Assembly: GCA_003561515.1 (NCBI GenBank)
Contig: PWWL01000350.1
Coordinates: 1-45,487, forward strand
From: Balneolaceae bacterium
GTDB lineage: Bacteria > Bacteroidota > Rhodothermia > Balneolales > Balneolaceae
Length of the DNA: 45,487 bases
Direction: 5' to 3'
Part shown: piece after piece, positions 8,541 through 16,849 of the stretch
Layout of the letters: the number at the start of each line of letters is the position of its first letter
How positions within the stretch are numbered: the stretch's first letter is position 1
Position numbers and translations under genes: made by a program
Notes under the pieces: generated by a model
What the model was told of the DNA's origin: nothing
Seen by the model: only the letters and a program-made list of their open reading frames with translations
The model's database searches: none

Positions 8541-9071
8541 TTAGTACGAGCTACCGGTTTGCTCAGCACCCGGAATAATTACCGAATCGATTACGTGAAT
8601 GACTCCATTCGACGCTTCAATGTCGGCCTGCACTACAGAAGCTCCGTCAACGGTTGCGCCATAGCCCGACAGTGAAATCGTTACGGCAGAGCCTTCAACT
8701 GTTTCGGCCTGCATTCCATCTTCAAGATCGCCGGACATTACCGCACCGGGTATCACATGATAAGTTAAGATCTGCACAAGAAGTTCTCTGTTTTCTGGCA
8801 TTAATAATGACTCGAGTGTGCCTTCTGGCAGAGCAGCAAATGCATCATTAGTTGGAGCGAAAACAGTGAATGGGCCATCGCCCTGGAGAGTTTCTACTAA
8901 GCCTGCCGCTTCAATTGCAGCGGCAAGAGTTGAGAGAGCTTCAGTTTCACCGGCAAGGGCAGCGATGGTCTCATGGTTGTGCTTCTCTTCATTTTCAGCA
9001 ATTGCAAATGGAGCTGCAGCGAGCAATACCAAAGCCAGTGCTGATAGGATAAGAACATTTAATGATTTCAT
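8541..9071 (-). CDS. Fasciclin (FAS1) domain secreted protein
   Basis: The 176-residue protein has a clear signal peptide (VLILSALALVLLAAAPFAIA, cleaved near AIA-EN) followed by a single FAS1 domain. The H1 motif is FTVFAPTNDAFAAL and the H2 motif is GVIHVIDSVIIP, with the conserved LTYHVIPG in between. The domain mediates adhesion or protein-protein contact and has no enzymatic residues. The protein is probably periplasmic or surface-associated; no lipobox is present. The gene is monocistronic. Its 301-bp upstream region contains a small inverted repeat (CTGATT 9103-9108 / AATCAG 9113-9118) about 32 bp before the start codon, which could be a regulatory site but is short. Confidence 0.93.
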   Translation of the reverse strand: MKSLNVLILSALALVLLAAAPFAIAENEEKHNHETIAALAGETEALSTLAAAIEAAGLVETLQGDGPFTVFAPTNDAFAALPEGTLESLLMPENRELLVQILTYHVIPGAVMSGDLEDGMQAETVEGSAVTISLSGYGATVDGASVVQADIEASNGVIHVIDSVIIPGAEQTGSSY

Positions 9072-9372
9072 GATTGTTATCTATTGATTTGGGATTAAGG
9101 ATCTGATTGGTTAATCAGCTGTATACATTAACATTCATTTAACAGACAGATATTGATTTAGTGTTCCATTTACATGATTTTGTTTTTTAATCATTTCATC
9201 ATAGAAAAGTGCTGTCTCGCAGTCGCTTATTCGTTTTACAGCTGTTTTACAAATATTAAATTAGGCTGTTATCAGATTCCGGTTCGCGCAGTTTGCGTCC
9301 TGGCGGGGTTCTTATCGAAAAATCAAATAGGTATCAAAGCAAACAGAGATGTATTAATTTCAGAGCAGGCTT
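9072..9372. other. Divergent intergenic region (fasciclin / sigma factor)
   Basis: This 301-bp AT-rich spacer must hold the promoters of both the minus-strand fasciclin gene and the plus-strand sigma operon. I see no RNA gene or terminator. The only structures noted are the short inverted repeat at 9103-9118 and an ACAGCTGT palindrome near 9238-9245. I could not place a convincing -33/-7 promoter. Confidence 0.5.
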
Positions 9373-9960
9373 ATGAAAGAACCGGATAGCGAACAGATAA
9401 TGTACTGGGCGGCGCGTATCAGAAAATCTGATCCCCAAGCCTTCGACTGCCTTTTTCGGGCACTGTACCCGGCATTGGTGAATTTCGCTTTTCGCTATAC
9501 ACGGCACAAGCCGGCGGCATGCGACATCGTGCAGGACTCTTTTGTCACCCTTTGGCAAAAACGTGATGGCATAGAACCTGAAAAATCGCTAAAAGCGTAC
9601 CTCTACAGGATTGTCAAAAATCGTTCAATTAATTGGCTGCAAATGCACATAAATCGTTCAGAACCTCTTACTGATGAATCTGAAAATGCCTTAAAGGCAA
9701 ACGGCCACGCACCGGATTCTCAATTTGAACAGAAAAGCGCCCTGGCTGAAAGCTTTAATGAATGGATAAAAGAGCTTCCGGAAAGGCAGCAGGAAGCATT
9801 CGAGCTCAGCCGTTTTGAGGGGCTCGATCACAACGAAATTGCAGGTGTGATGGAGGTATCCCCGAAAACGGTGAATAATCATATTGTAGCGGCCCTGAAC
9901 ACACTCAGAGAACGTTACAACAATTATCAACAGAACCTGAAAAGGGCTGAAGAATCATGA
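9373..9960 (+). CDS. ECF RNA polymerase sigma factor (FecI-like)
   Basis: The 195-residue sigma-70 family protein has only regions 2 and 4, which defines the ECF type. Region 2 spans about residues 25-92 (FDCLFRALYPALVNFAFRYT, then DIVQDSFVTLWQKR, YLYRIVKNRSINWLQ). Region 4 spans about 135-185 (LPERQQEAFELSRFEGLDH, NEIAGVMEVSPKTVNNHI), a helix-turn-helix. It overlaps the downstream fecR-like gene by four bases (ATGA), so the two are translationally coupled. Together with the STN-domain TonB receptor it should form a cell-surface signalling circuit, with this protein transcribing the receptor once released. The closest family is the Bacteroidota 'sigma-70 factor, Bacteroides expansion family 1' group. 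Confidence 0.93.
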   Translation: MKEPDSEQIMYWAARIRKSDPQAFDCLFRALYPALVNFAFRYTRHKPAACDIVQDSFVTLWQKRDGIEPEKSLKAYLYRIVKNRSINWLQMHINRSEPLTDESENALKANGHAPDSQFEQKSALAESFNEWIKELPERQQEAFELSRFEGLDHNEIAGVMEVSPKTVNNHIVAALNTLRERYNNYQQNLKRAEES

Positions 9961-10907
9961 AGAACAAAAAAGATAACCCATTGCGTCCGTATCGTCCGGA
10001 GTCTGAAAACGGTGTTCGCTTTATCCCGGAAAAAGAAGATCACCAGGAGATCTGGAATCTCGCCGGCATGTATCGGGAACGTGCACAGATTGAAACAACA
10101 GAAATTGAGGATGCACTTGGCAGGGTGCACAGCCGGCTTGATTTTACCGATACTCCCGGAAAAAACGGCAAAGCTGCGCCGGGTGAAAAAACATGGCTTT
10201 ACGCACGCTACCTGGTTGCTGCCCTGGCACTCATTGTTTTTGGCGGTTATCTGCTATTTGTGCCCGTTACCATCACGGTTCCGCACGGTGAAATTGCAAC
10301 AATCGAATTTCGTGACGGATCTACCGCAGAACTTAACAGCGGAACATCGCTCAGCTATAACCGGATTTTTTTCGGACGCACTGAACGAAATCTGACCATG
10401 AACGGAGAAGCCTTTTTCCGCGTGGTACCCGGTAGCGAAACGTTTCGTGTACATGCAAATAACACCACTACCGAGGTGACCGGCACTGAGTTTAATATTC
10501 GCTCGTGGAACAGCGATCCCGGAAGTGAAACAACCGTTACCGTTTCTAATGGCGGAGTGATCTTTTTAGCAAGCAGCGAACCTGTGGCCCTAACAGCAGG
10601 TAATCAGAGCCGCTGGAACCTTGAATTGGATGCCCCAACTGAGCCGGCAGCAATAGAACACGACGATATTGCAGGATGGCGTGAGCGCCGGCTTATTTTC
10701 CGTGATCAGCCGCTAATTACCATACTTCGTGAGCTTGAGCGAGCGTACGATATAAGGATTGAACTGGACGTTCCCGGAGCCGAAACAGAGACACTCACCG
10801 CCTACTACGCCAGGCCGGTAACAGCCGCTTCAGTACTTGAGGATATAACTCTGGTGAAAGACCTTCGTTATGCCCAGACAGCCGACGGATATCGTATCTT
10901 CAAATAA
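9957..10907 (+). CDS. FecR-family anti-sigma factor
   Basis: The 316-residue protein has an N-terminal cytoplasmic part of about 80 residues, one membrane segment (about 82-103, YARYLVAALALIVFGGYLLF) and a periplasmic FecR core (about 107-205) containing VPHGEIATIEFRDGS, LNSGTSLSYN and GEAFFRV. A C-terminal DUF4974/STN-partner region spans about 245-316 (FRDQPLITILRELERAYDI). The usual FecR role is to hold the cognate sigma factor at the inner membrane and to receive the signal from the receptor's STN domain in the periplasm. It overlaps the sigma gene at ATGA, and the receptor gene begins 15 bp downstream, so the three are one operon. Confidence 0.93.
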   Translation: MKNKKDNPLRPYRPESENGVRFIPEKEDHQEIWNLAGMYRERAQIETTEIEDALGRVHSRLDFTDTPGKNGKAAPGEKTWLYARYLVAALALIVFGGYLLFVPVTITVPHGEIATIEFRDGSTAELNSGTSLSYNRIFFGRTERNLTMNGEAFFRVVPGSETFRVHANNTTTEVTGTEFNIRSWNSDPGSETTVTVSNGGVIFLASSEPVALTAGNQSRWNLELDAPTEPAAIEHDDIAGWRERRLIFRDQPLITILRELERAYDIRIELDVPGAETETLTAYYARPVTAASVLEDITLVKDLRYAQTADGYRIFK

Positions 10908-10922
10908 ACCGGACTCACGGAT

Positions 10923-13706
10923 ATGAAAACAACCCGCTTCACCTGGTTACTTTCTGTTGTATTTACGGTTCTGCTTCTGGTGCCCACAGAGAAGCTTATG
11001 GGACAGAATGCTGATTCATCGGATGAGTACCAGTTCAATTTCAGGGGTGAAGCAATGGCGGAGGTTCTCGACCATATTGCAAGAACAACCCGGATCGACC
11101 TTGTTTACGATCCAGAACTTATCCGCAATATACATGTCTACAAACGATTGCGGGGCAGCCATGTTCCTGACCTTCTCACAGAGCTGCTGAAAGATTACAG
11201 ACTCGACTATATTACACTCTCTTCAGGCACAATTGTGATTGTTCGTTCGCCGCGTGAGAGTCCCTCATACGGAGGCTTTGCAGGAATAATTATGGATGAG
11301 ACAACAGGAGAACCACTCCCCGGCGCCTCGGTTATGCTGGCTGATGCTTCCGGTGGAACAAGCTCAAACCGGTCGGGGCATTTCTCGCTGAACCGTATGA
11401 TAAGCGGTACGCATCACATCATCATCAGTTACCTGGGTTATGAGTCGGTTTACAAAACCATCAACATCATGCCAAATCAGGAAATACAGGAAGAGATAGG
11501 CATGAAACCACGTGCGGTCGATTTTTCGCCGCTAGTGGTAGAAGCACACCGTACACAGCTGCCGGCCGGCAACAGCGGAAATATTTTGATTCCGGCACAT
11601 GAAAACGAGCAGGCAGGTGCCGGTTTCAGACCGATACGAAACCTCAGCTTGATGCCGGGAGTGCAGTACGGCCTGCCAATGACGGATCTCCATCTTCAGG
11701 GAAGTCCGGAGGGCGATCACAGAATTTTGCTGGACGGAGTGCCGGTTTACAATCCTCACAGTTTTGGCCGCATGTTCAGTTCTTTTTCACCGTTTGCAAT
11801 CGGCAAAGTGAGGCTCCACAAAGCGGGTTATGGTGTTCAGGAAGGCAGCCAGATGGCCGGTCTCATTGATATATCCCACGAGCTGAACAAAAATGGTAAT
11901 CGCGGCTTTCTGATACAATCCGACCCTCTTTCACTGAACATGAAAGGCCAATACTCAAAAGAATTCTCCGGCAGCCGAAAGCTGCACCTGATGGCTGCCG
12001 GACGCTCAAGTTTCTGGAACTTCTATAGCAATCCTGTACTGGATGACATGCTGGCTTCATGGAACCGGGTTGACCCACTCCTCACCAATCTACAGCTCAA
12101 CCTCGAAGGCGATGCAGTATTCTTTGTTCCGCATTTGCACGATTCAGAGATAAACTTCAGCGATCTGCACGTTGCAGCAGCATACGAGCCCGACCGGTTT
12201 AGCTCAATCGAAGCTTCGGTGTATGCTGGCGATAACAGTGTTATTACCAGGGTACTAAACCAGAATACCGGTACTTTGGATTCGGAAAGATTTCTGTATG
12301 CAGGTGAATCATACTATTGGTCGAACATGCTGGCACGGGTGCAGTACAATCGGATGATAACACCCAGGCTTGATATTTCCATTCGCACAGCATATTCAGA
12401 AAACCAGTTCGATCATACCAGTGTGGCCGGGCTCAGTAACACATCTCCCTTTCGAAGTTTCGGCAGCTTCAGGGTATTATCGGCAGATTCGCCGTCCGAA
12501 GTATTGCAAACAGGCTTTACCCTGCCTTCAAAGTTTGATGCAAACAGGATCAGACACCTATTTTCAGCAGCAGACATTACGTGGAGTTTCACTCCTTCTT
12601 TCTATGTAGAAACAGGTCTGCGTACTGATTTTGTTCATTCGCGGGTATCCATTTCTGATGTGAGTTACCTCGGTGCAAACACCTCGCAGAATTCGGGTAT
12701 ATACAGCAGTTATTTAAACCTGAACCATAATTTCAGCCGTTTTTGGAGGGTAAGTTACGGTACAAGGCTTACCATGATTAGCAACAAGCAGGGCCCATTT
12801 ATTGAGCCCAGAGCGTCTATTCAGTTCGACAGGCCCGATAGTGGAATCGGTTACTGGTCATTAAGATTTGCGGGCGGCCTCTATCGGCAGTTCATTAATG
12901 AATACAGAATTACCAATACCGGAATTACATCCATTGTACCCGAAACGAGTTTGTGGTCGCACGCCGACGAATCGGCGATTCCAAAAGCCTATCACCTGAG
13001 CGGGTCGCTCCTTTTGCAGCCAAACGATGATACCGCCATTACTCTTGAAAGCTTTTACAAATGGCAGCCCGTTACCAACATAACCTCGTACAGAAACCTG
13101 ACAACAGGTACTGAACTCGAAAGATCGGAAACCGAGGCTTTCGCCACAAATACGTCGCTAAGTGCTCTGGGCGCCGGAATACGCATTCATCAAAATATCA
13201 ATGGGCTAAATGTCCGGCTGATTAGCGGTTACGACTACAGCTTTTCACAAATCGACTTCAGTGAGCAGTTTGGCCGAAAAATAATTACCCCCTGGAACGA
13301 ACCTCACAGGGCGCAGTTCAGAACCATTTGGAGGGCTTTCCCAAATTTCAGCATGGCACTGAAATGGCAGGGAGTTTGGGGAAGAGCTTGGGGCTTTAAA
13401 CAAGCTTATTACAATTATTTGCGTTTCACAGACAGCATCATTGTTGAGAACGATCTGTTCGAAAATCCCGAAAACGATCGTCTTCCCTTTTTCAGTCAGG
13501 CCGATCTGTCTCTGATATGGCAGCCATCACCCGGTAAATCTGACATGGAGATACGCCTCGATCTGATAAACCTTCTGAATCGAAAAAATGTAACCGAGTT
13601 TTACCTCACGCCAATATACGGCCGGGGTATCAGAACCGGTTATAAGTTATCCGAACGAACACTTCCAGGATTCTACCCTAATATCAGTTTTACGGTATCT
13701 TTCTAA
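10923..13706 (+). CDS. TonB-dependent receptor with STN signalling domain
   Basis: The 927-residue outer-membrane protein has a signal peptide (residues about 1-28, ending MGQ), an STN domain (about 36-108), a carboxypeptidase-regulatory-like beta domain (about 118-195, GIIMDETTGEPLPGASVML) and a plug domain (about 215-320, with LMPGVQYG, LHLQGSPEGDHRILLDGVPV and AGLIDIS). A beta-barrel follows and ends in a terminal Phe (ISFTVSF). The STN domain marks a transducing receptor that contacts the periplasmic FecR. No SusD-like gene follows, so this is not a standard polysaccharide-utilisation pair; the ligand could be a peptide, iron chelate or cofactor. No clear terminator is seen after the stop. 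Confidence 0.93.
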   Translation: MKTTRFTWLLSVVFTVLLLVPTEKLMGQNADSSDEYQFNFRGEAMAEVLDHIARTTRIDLVYDPELIRNIHVYKRLRGSHVPDLLTELLKDYRLDYITLSSGTIVIVRSPRESPSYGGFAGIIMDETTGEPLPGASVMLADASGGTSSNRSGHFSLNRMISGTHHIIISYLGYESVYKTINIMPNQEIQEEIGMKPRAVDFSPLVVEAHRTQLPAGNSGNILIPAHENEQAGAGFRPIRNLSLMPGVQYGLPMTDLHLQGSPEGDHRILLDGVPVYNPHSFGRMFSSFSPFAIGKVRLHKAGYGVQEGSQMAGLIDISHELNKNGNRGFLIQSDPLSLNMKGQYSKEFSGSRKLHLMAAGRSSFWNFYSNPVLDDMLASWNRVDPLLTNLQLNLEGDAVFFVPHLHDSEINFSDLHVAAAYEPDRFSSIEASVYAGDNSVITRVLNQNTGTLDSERFLYAGESYYWSNMLARVQYNRMITPRLDISIRTAYSENQFDHTSVAGLSNTSPFRSFGSFRVLSADSPSEVLQTGFTLPSKFDANRIRHLFSAADITWSFTPSFYVETGLRTDFVHSRVSISDVSYLGANTSQNSGIYSSYLNLNHNFSRFWRVSYGTRLTMISNKQGPFIEPRASIQFDRPDSGIGYWSLRFAGGLYRQFINEYRITNTGITSIVPETSLWSHADESAIPKAYHLSGSLLLQPNDDTAITLESFYKWQPVTNITSYRNLTTGTELERSETEAFATNTSLSALGAGIRIHQNINGLNVRLISGYDYSFSQIDFSEQFGRKIITPWNEPHRAQFRTIWRAFPNFSMALKWQGVWGRAWGFKQAYYNYLRFTDSIIVENDLFENPENDRLPFFSQADLSLIWQPSPGKSDMEIRLDLINLLNRKNVTEFYLTPIYGRGIRTGYKLSERTLPGFYPNISFTVSF

Positions 13707-13834
13707 AGCCTGTTCCCCAATTTCTGAAAAGTGGGTTTACGAAGTTGGATAAAACAATGTTCTTTCCCGGTTTGCTGCAGAATTTGATGCGGGTTTATAA
13801 GGCAACTATGTATCAGAGGGATTTGCAGAATCGG

Positions 13835-13957
13835 TCAGCAAAGCCCTCTATCTGTGTTTCGGTCACTGTACACAAATGCCTGCCCCCGGCTCATCTGCTC
13901 CAGTTTCAATGAGCCCACAACATGGATCTCTTTTTCGAGAAGAAGTTGAGCGGGCAT
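13835..13957 (-). CDS. Possible small ORF, 40 residues (unrecognised)
   Basis: An ATG at 13957, 17 nt past the stop of the acidic lipoprotein gene on the same strand, opens 40 codons. They read MPAQLLLEKEIHVVGSLKLE and then an arginine/aspartate-rich tail ending in RGLC. After the TGA the same frame stays open for about 35 more codons, which suggests either a short gene or the remains of a longer one. There is no Shine-Dalgarno and no known family. This is a weak call made because the composition looks protein-like. Confidence 0.2.
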   Translation of the reverse strand: MPAQLLLEKEIHVVGSLKLEQMSRGQAFVYSDRNTDRGLC

Positions 13958-13973
13958 TGTTTGGTTCACACGG

Positions 13974-14804
13974 TTAAATTTGAGCGAACCTGGCCCTGTA
14001 ATTGGTGCGCCGGTCAGTCATCTCGCCCCTGATATAGCCTTCACGTCCGCGTTCCCGCATCTCATAACGAACGAGGTGTCCCGGTACATCCTCCGATACC
14101 CACCATGTCATTTCAATATCTTCGTCCTCGTCATCTAATTCACCATCGTAGAAGAGTACGATTGTCTCGTAGCTGCGATTACCTATCCTCAGCGTTTCCG
14201 TTCCGGTGCGGTAATCTTCCCACTCTTCGAGATACATGTAATTTGTATTAAGACCGAAACTTTCCAGCTCCTCATCCTCTTCATCAAATCCGTGATCTTG
14301 TTCGAAATTTTCAAAAACATAGTGGCTTACTTCTCCCGACTCTGGATTCTTGAAATACATCTCGAGCGGGCTAAATGAGCGCGTAACCTTCACTTCATAT
14401 TCGATTGCATCCTCACCATCGGGCTGATAGTTGAGATACCACCAGCTTGAGCCATCATCATTTTTTTTCAGCAGTGCCCTTTCGGTTGTAAACCCACTCG
14501 ACTCATTGCCATCGCGTGCTTCCATCCTCCAGGTGGTACCTTCTCCTTCTTCAAAATCCTCAATCCCGATTCCATACCCGCCAACCATAAATGCCTGCGT
14601 GAAAGCAAGCTGATAAAGCATAGGTTCGGTATAATTCGCCAGCCATCGGCTCACTTCCCGTTCTACCTCGCGCTCTACCCTGTCGCTCACCGCGTTTGAC
14701 AGCCCGCCATAAGCTGCTTCTCTGATTGTACTGCATGATGTAATAAGAAGCAGTACGATAATGAATACCGAACCTGAAAACATAATTCTACTATTACCAA
14801 GCAT
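13974..14804 (-). CDS. Acidic lipoprotein of unknown function
   Basis: The 276-residue protein begins with a hydrophobic segment (VFIIVLLLITSC) and a lipobox Cys at about residue 24, so it should be a lipoprotein. The mature part starts with amphipathic sequence containing REAAYGGLSNAVSDRVEREVEREVSRW, possibly helical. Beta-rich segments follow with strikingly acidic stretches (EEDEELESFG, ELDDEDEDIEM). The alternation of W, Y and acidic residues suggests a lipocalin-like or DUF-type beta-barrel fold, but I do not recognise a family. An AGAAG about 5 nt before the ATG could be the ribosome-binding site. It lies tail-to-tail with the TonB receptor gene and may or may not be connected to that system. 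Confidence 0.75.
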   Translation of the reverse strand: MLGNSRIMFSGSVFIIVLLLITSCSTIREAAYGGLSNAVSDRVEREVEREVSRWLANYTEPMLYQLAFTQAFMVGGYGIGIEDFEEGEGTTWRMEARDGNESSGFTTERALLKKNDDGSSWWYLNYQPDGEDAIEYEVKVTRSFSPLEMYFKNPESGEVSHYVFENFEQDHGFDEEDEELESFGLNTNYMYLEEWEDYRTGTETLRIGNRSYETIVLFYDGELDDEDEDIEMTWWVSEDVPGHLVRYEMRERGREGYIRGEMTDRRTNYRARFAQI

Positions 14805-15506
14805 AATTCTTCTAGTTTTTTATTAATAAAAACGACCGGAGACGAGAGGATACTCCCTGAGAACCAATGGCCGTGATGATGTTTCACTCTGAATAGCGTA
14901 AAAAAAGATATATTTGTTTCATTCTCAAATACAGAAAATAGAGATGGAACAGATATGAAATCTCTCGGCAATCAGTCTGTCTCAAAGCAATGTACGCAAA
15001 GTCTAACTTAGCGGCGTTTGCAGAGCAAAAAACTTTAAGTAACTATCTATTCGTCCAACTCAATCAGCATGCTTTCCAGAAAATCTTGAATAACCTCCGA
15101 AATAGCCTCTTTCCATTTCCCGGAGATCGCGGAAATAGGTAAGCGGTTGGGCTACTGAATTCGTCTGTTTCTAACCAACGTTTCGCGGATGCTAACTATA
15201 ATTTTCAATCGAATTCGTTTCAGAGAAACCTCTTGCCGGTATTTAATGGAAAATGATAATTCCCTAAACTCCGAGGCGGGAATTACATCAAAGCCGAAAT
15301 TTTTATCGAGGGGTTCACAGGAAAGACATTAATGATCAGGAAACCAACTGCGGATTATCTTCATGCGGTTTTTTTCACCATTACAGCCACAGGTGAAGCC
15401 CAAACTTCCCAGCCGTGCCGCTTAGTAATAGAGTAAAAAGACTCCAAAATTGGCAGAATTCCAATCACTCATCAGGTTGATACCGAACCTTCTATTCGCG
15501 AACTAT
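14805..15506. other. 702-bp region without an intact gene
   Basis: Between the acidic lipoprotein and the class III aminotransferase there is no intact gene. The right half contains the possible coding remnant described at 15047-15460. The left half (14805-15046) is AT-rich and must contain the promoter of the lipoprotein gene on the minus strand. I see no RNA gene or strong terminator in it. Confidence 0.5.
15047..15460 (-). pseudogene. Possible decayed coding remnant
   Basis: Reading the minus strand, one frame stays coding-like through roughly 15350-15047 and is interrupted by single stop codons (a TAA, then a TAG near 15146). Its pieces include FGFDVIPASEFRELSFSIKY, a basic stretch ending ETLVRNRR, and the tail WKEAISEVIQDFLESMLIEL, with a final TAG at 15047-15049. 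Just upstream another frame has 35 open codons (PILESFYSITKRHGWEVW and onward) immediately after the aminotransferase stop. This pattern suits a gene broken by stops and a frameshift, or a mobile-element remnant. No family is recognised, and chance open frames cannot be excluded. Confidence 0.3.
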
Positions 15507-16694
15507 TCAGATATGGTTTTGTATCGCTCTCAAAATTGTGCTAAAACAGTTCTGAAGCAGTTCTTCATCAATAATAAGGGGTGGTGCAATCCTGATCAAA
15601 GAATTGGAGTGCAGGGTCCAGCCGAGAATGATACCCTGCTCAAAACACTCTTTCACTACGGCTGCTGTTAGAGACGAGTCGCGCAGCTGCAATCCTAGCA
15701 TGGCCCCTCTTCCGCGCACTTCCGTTATTCCCTCTCCCCGCAGCATGTGGCAGGCCATCTCCGCAATCCTGAAAGCTTTCTCTTCAAAACCCCCATTCAA
15801 CAAAACTTCAAGATTTGCATGGGCTGCAGCACAGCTAACGGGATGACCGCCAAACGTGGTCACGTGGTTCAATGGCGGATCTTTTTTAAAAACCTCAAAA
15901 ATCTCCGACGACGATACAAAGGCGCCCATTGGCATACCGCCGCCCATTGCCTTAGCAAGGCACAAAATATCTGGCACCACGCCGAAGTGTTCGAAAGCGA
16001 ACAGCTTTCCGGTTCTGTAAAACCCACTCTGGATTTCATCGAAGATTAGCAAGGTGCCCGTTTCACTGCATCGTTCCCGCACCTTTCCGAGCCATTCCGG
16101 TTTCGCGGGAATAATGCCTCCCTCCCCCTGCACCGGCTCCATGATTACTGCCGCCGTTTCACTGGCTATCATGTCAAGGCATGCGTCATCATTAAAATCC
16201 GCAAAATGAACATCGGGCAGAAGCGGCTTGTATGGATCCCGGTAAACGGCCCGGCCGGTTACGCTAAGTGAACCGTGTGTATCGCCGTGGTAGCTATTGT
16301 GAAAAGCAAGAAAATGATGCCTTCCCGTATATTTTTTGGCCAGTTTTAGTGCTCCCTCAATAGCCTCCGTTCCGCTATTCACAAAATAGACCCTGCTAAG
16401 TGAACCGGGAAGCTGGCCGCATAACAGTTTTGCAAAGCGGCTCTGAGGCTCCTGAATAAATTCTCCATACACCATTACGTGCAGATGTCGATCGAGCTGA
16501 CTTTTTATTGCATCAACCACCGCAGGGTGCCTGTGGCCAAGACTGCTAACGGCAATTCCGGAAATGAGGTCAACAAAACGGCGACCGTCGGTTGTGTGAA
16601 TGTAGCAGCCTTCTGCATGGCTGATTTCCAACCCCATGGGTTCGTCGCTGGTTTGTGCAATATGCCGGTAAAATGCGTCGCTTTGCTCGCTCAT
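15507..16694 (-). CDS. Class III (acetylornithine/ornithine-type) aminotransferase
   Basis: The 395-residue PLP enzyme is of the aspartate aminotransferase superfamily, fold type I, class III. Visible landmarks are GIAVSSLGHRHPAV near the N-terminus, the phosphate-binding NSGTEAIEGALKLAKKY, the PLP-stacking SYHGDTHGS, the EPVQGEGG loop, LLIFDEIQSG (Asp219 contacts the pyridine N) and the Schiff-base Lys248 in LAKAMGGGMPMG. The closest named families are ArgD/RocD, which transfer an amino group from an omega-amine to 2-oxoglutarate. No arginine or ornithine pathway gene is adjacent, so the substrate is unsettled. The usual GFGRTG after the DEIQ motif is GFYRTG here. It lies 155 bp downstream of the AAA ATPase gene on the same strand. 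Confidence 0.9.
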   Translation of the reverse strand: MSEQSDAFYRHIAQTSDEPMGLEISHAEGCYIHTTDGRRFVDLISGIAVSSLGHRHPAVVDAIKSQLDRHLHVMVYGEFIQEPQSRFAKLLCGQLPGSLSRVYFVNSGTEAIEGALKLAKKYTGRHHFLAFHNSYHGDTHGSLSVTGRAVYRDPYKPLLPDVHFADFNDDACLDMIASETAAVIMEPVQGEGGIIPAKPEWLGKVRERCSETGTLLIFDEIQSGFYRTGKLFAFEHFGVVPDILCLAKAMGGGMPMGAFVSSSEIFEVFKKDPPLNHVTTFGGHPVSCAAAHANLEVLLNGGFEEKAFRIAEMACHMLRGEGITEVRGRGAMLGLQLRDSSLTAAVVKECFEQGIILGWTLHSNSLIRIAPPLIIDEELLQNCFSTILRAIQNHI

Positions 16695-16849
16695 TCGGTT
16701 ACGCTTTTTCCCAAAGGTATGAAATACGGATCACTATGTCGTTGCGTACGGAGGAATGAGATGCTGTGGCCATACTTTCCAAAGCGAGAAGCATTGATTA
16801 ACAATCACGAAAGTAACAATCAGGCAAAGACTGGCAGAAACAGCCGTTC

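Noticed and set aside
8448-8675. 75-codon plus-strand frame after the S9 peptidase
   Set aside because: It runs through the bidirectional terminator and into the fasciclin gene antisense.
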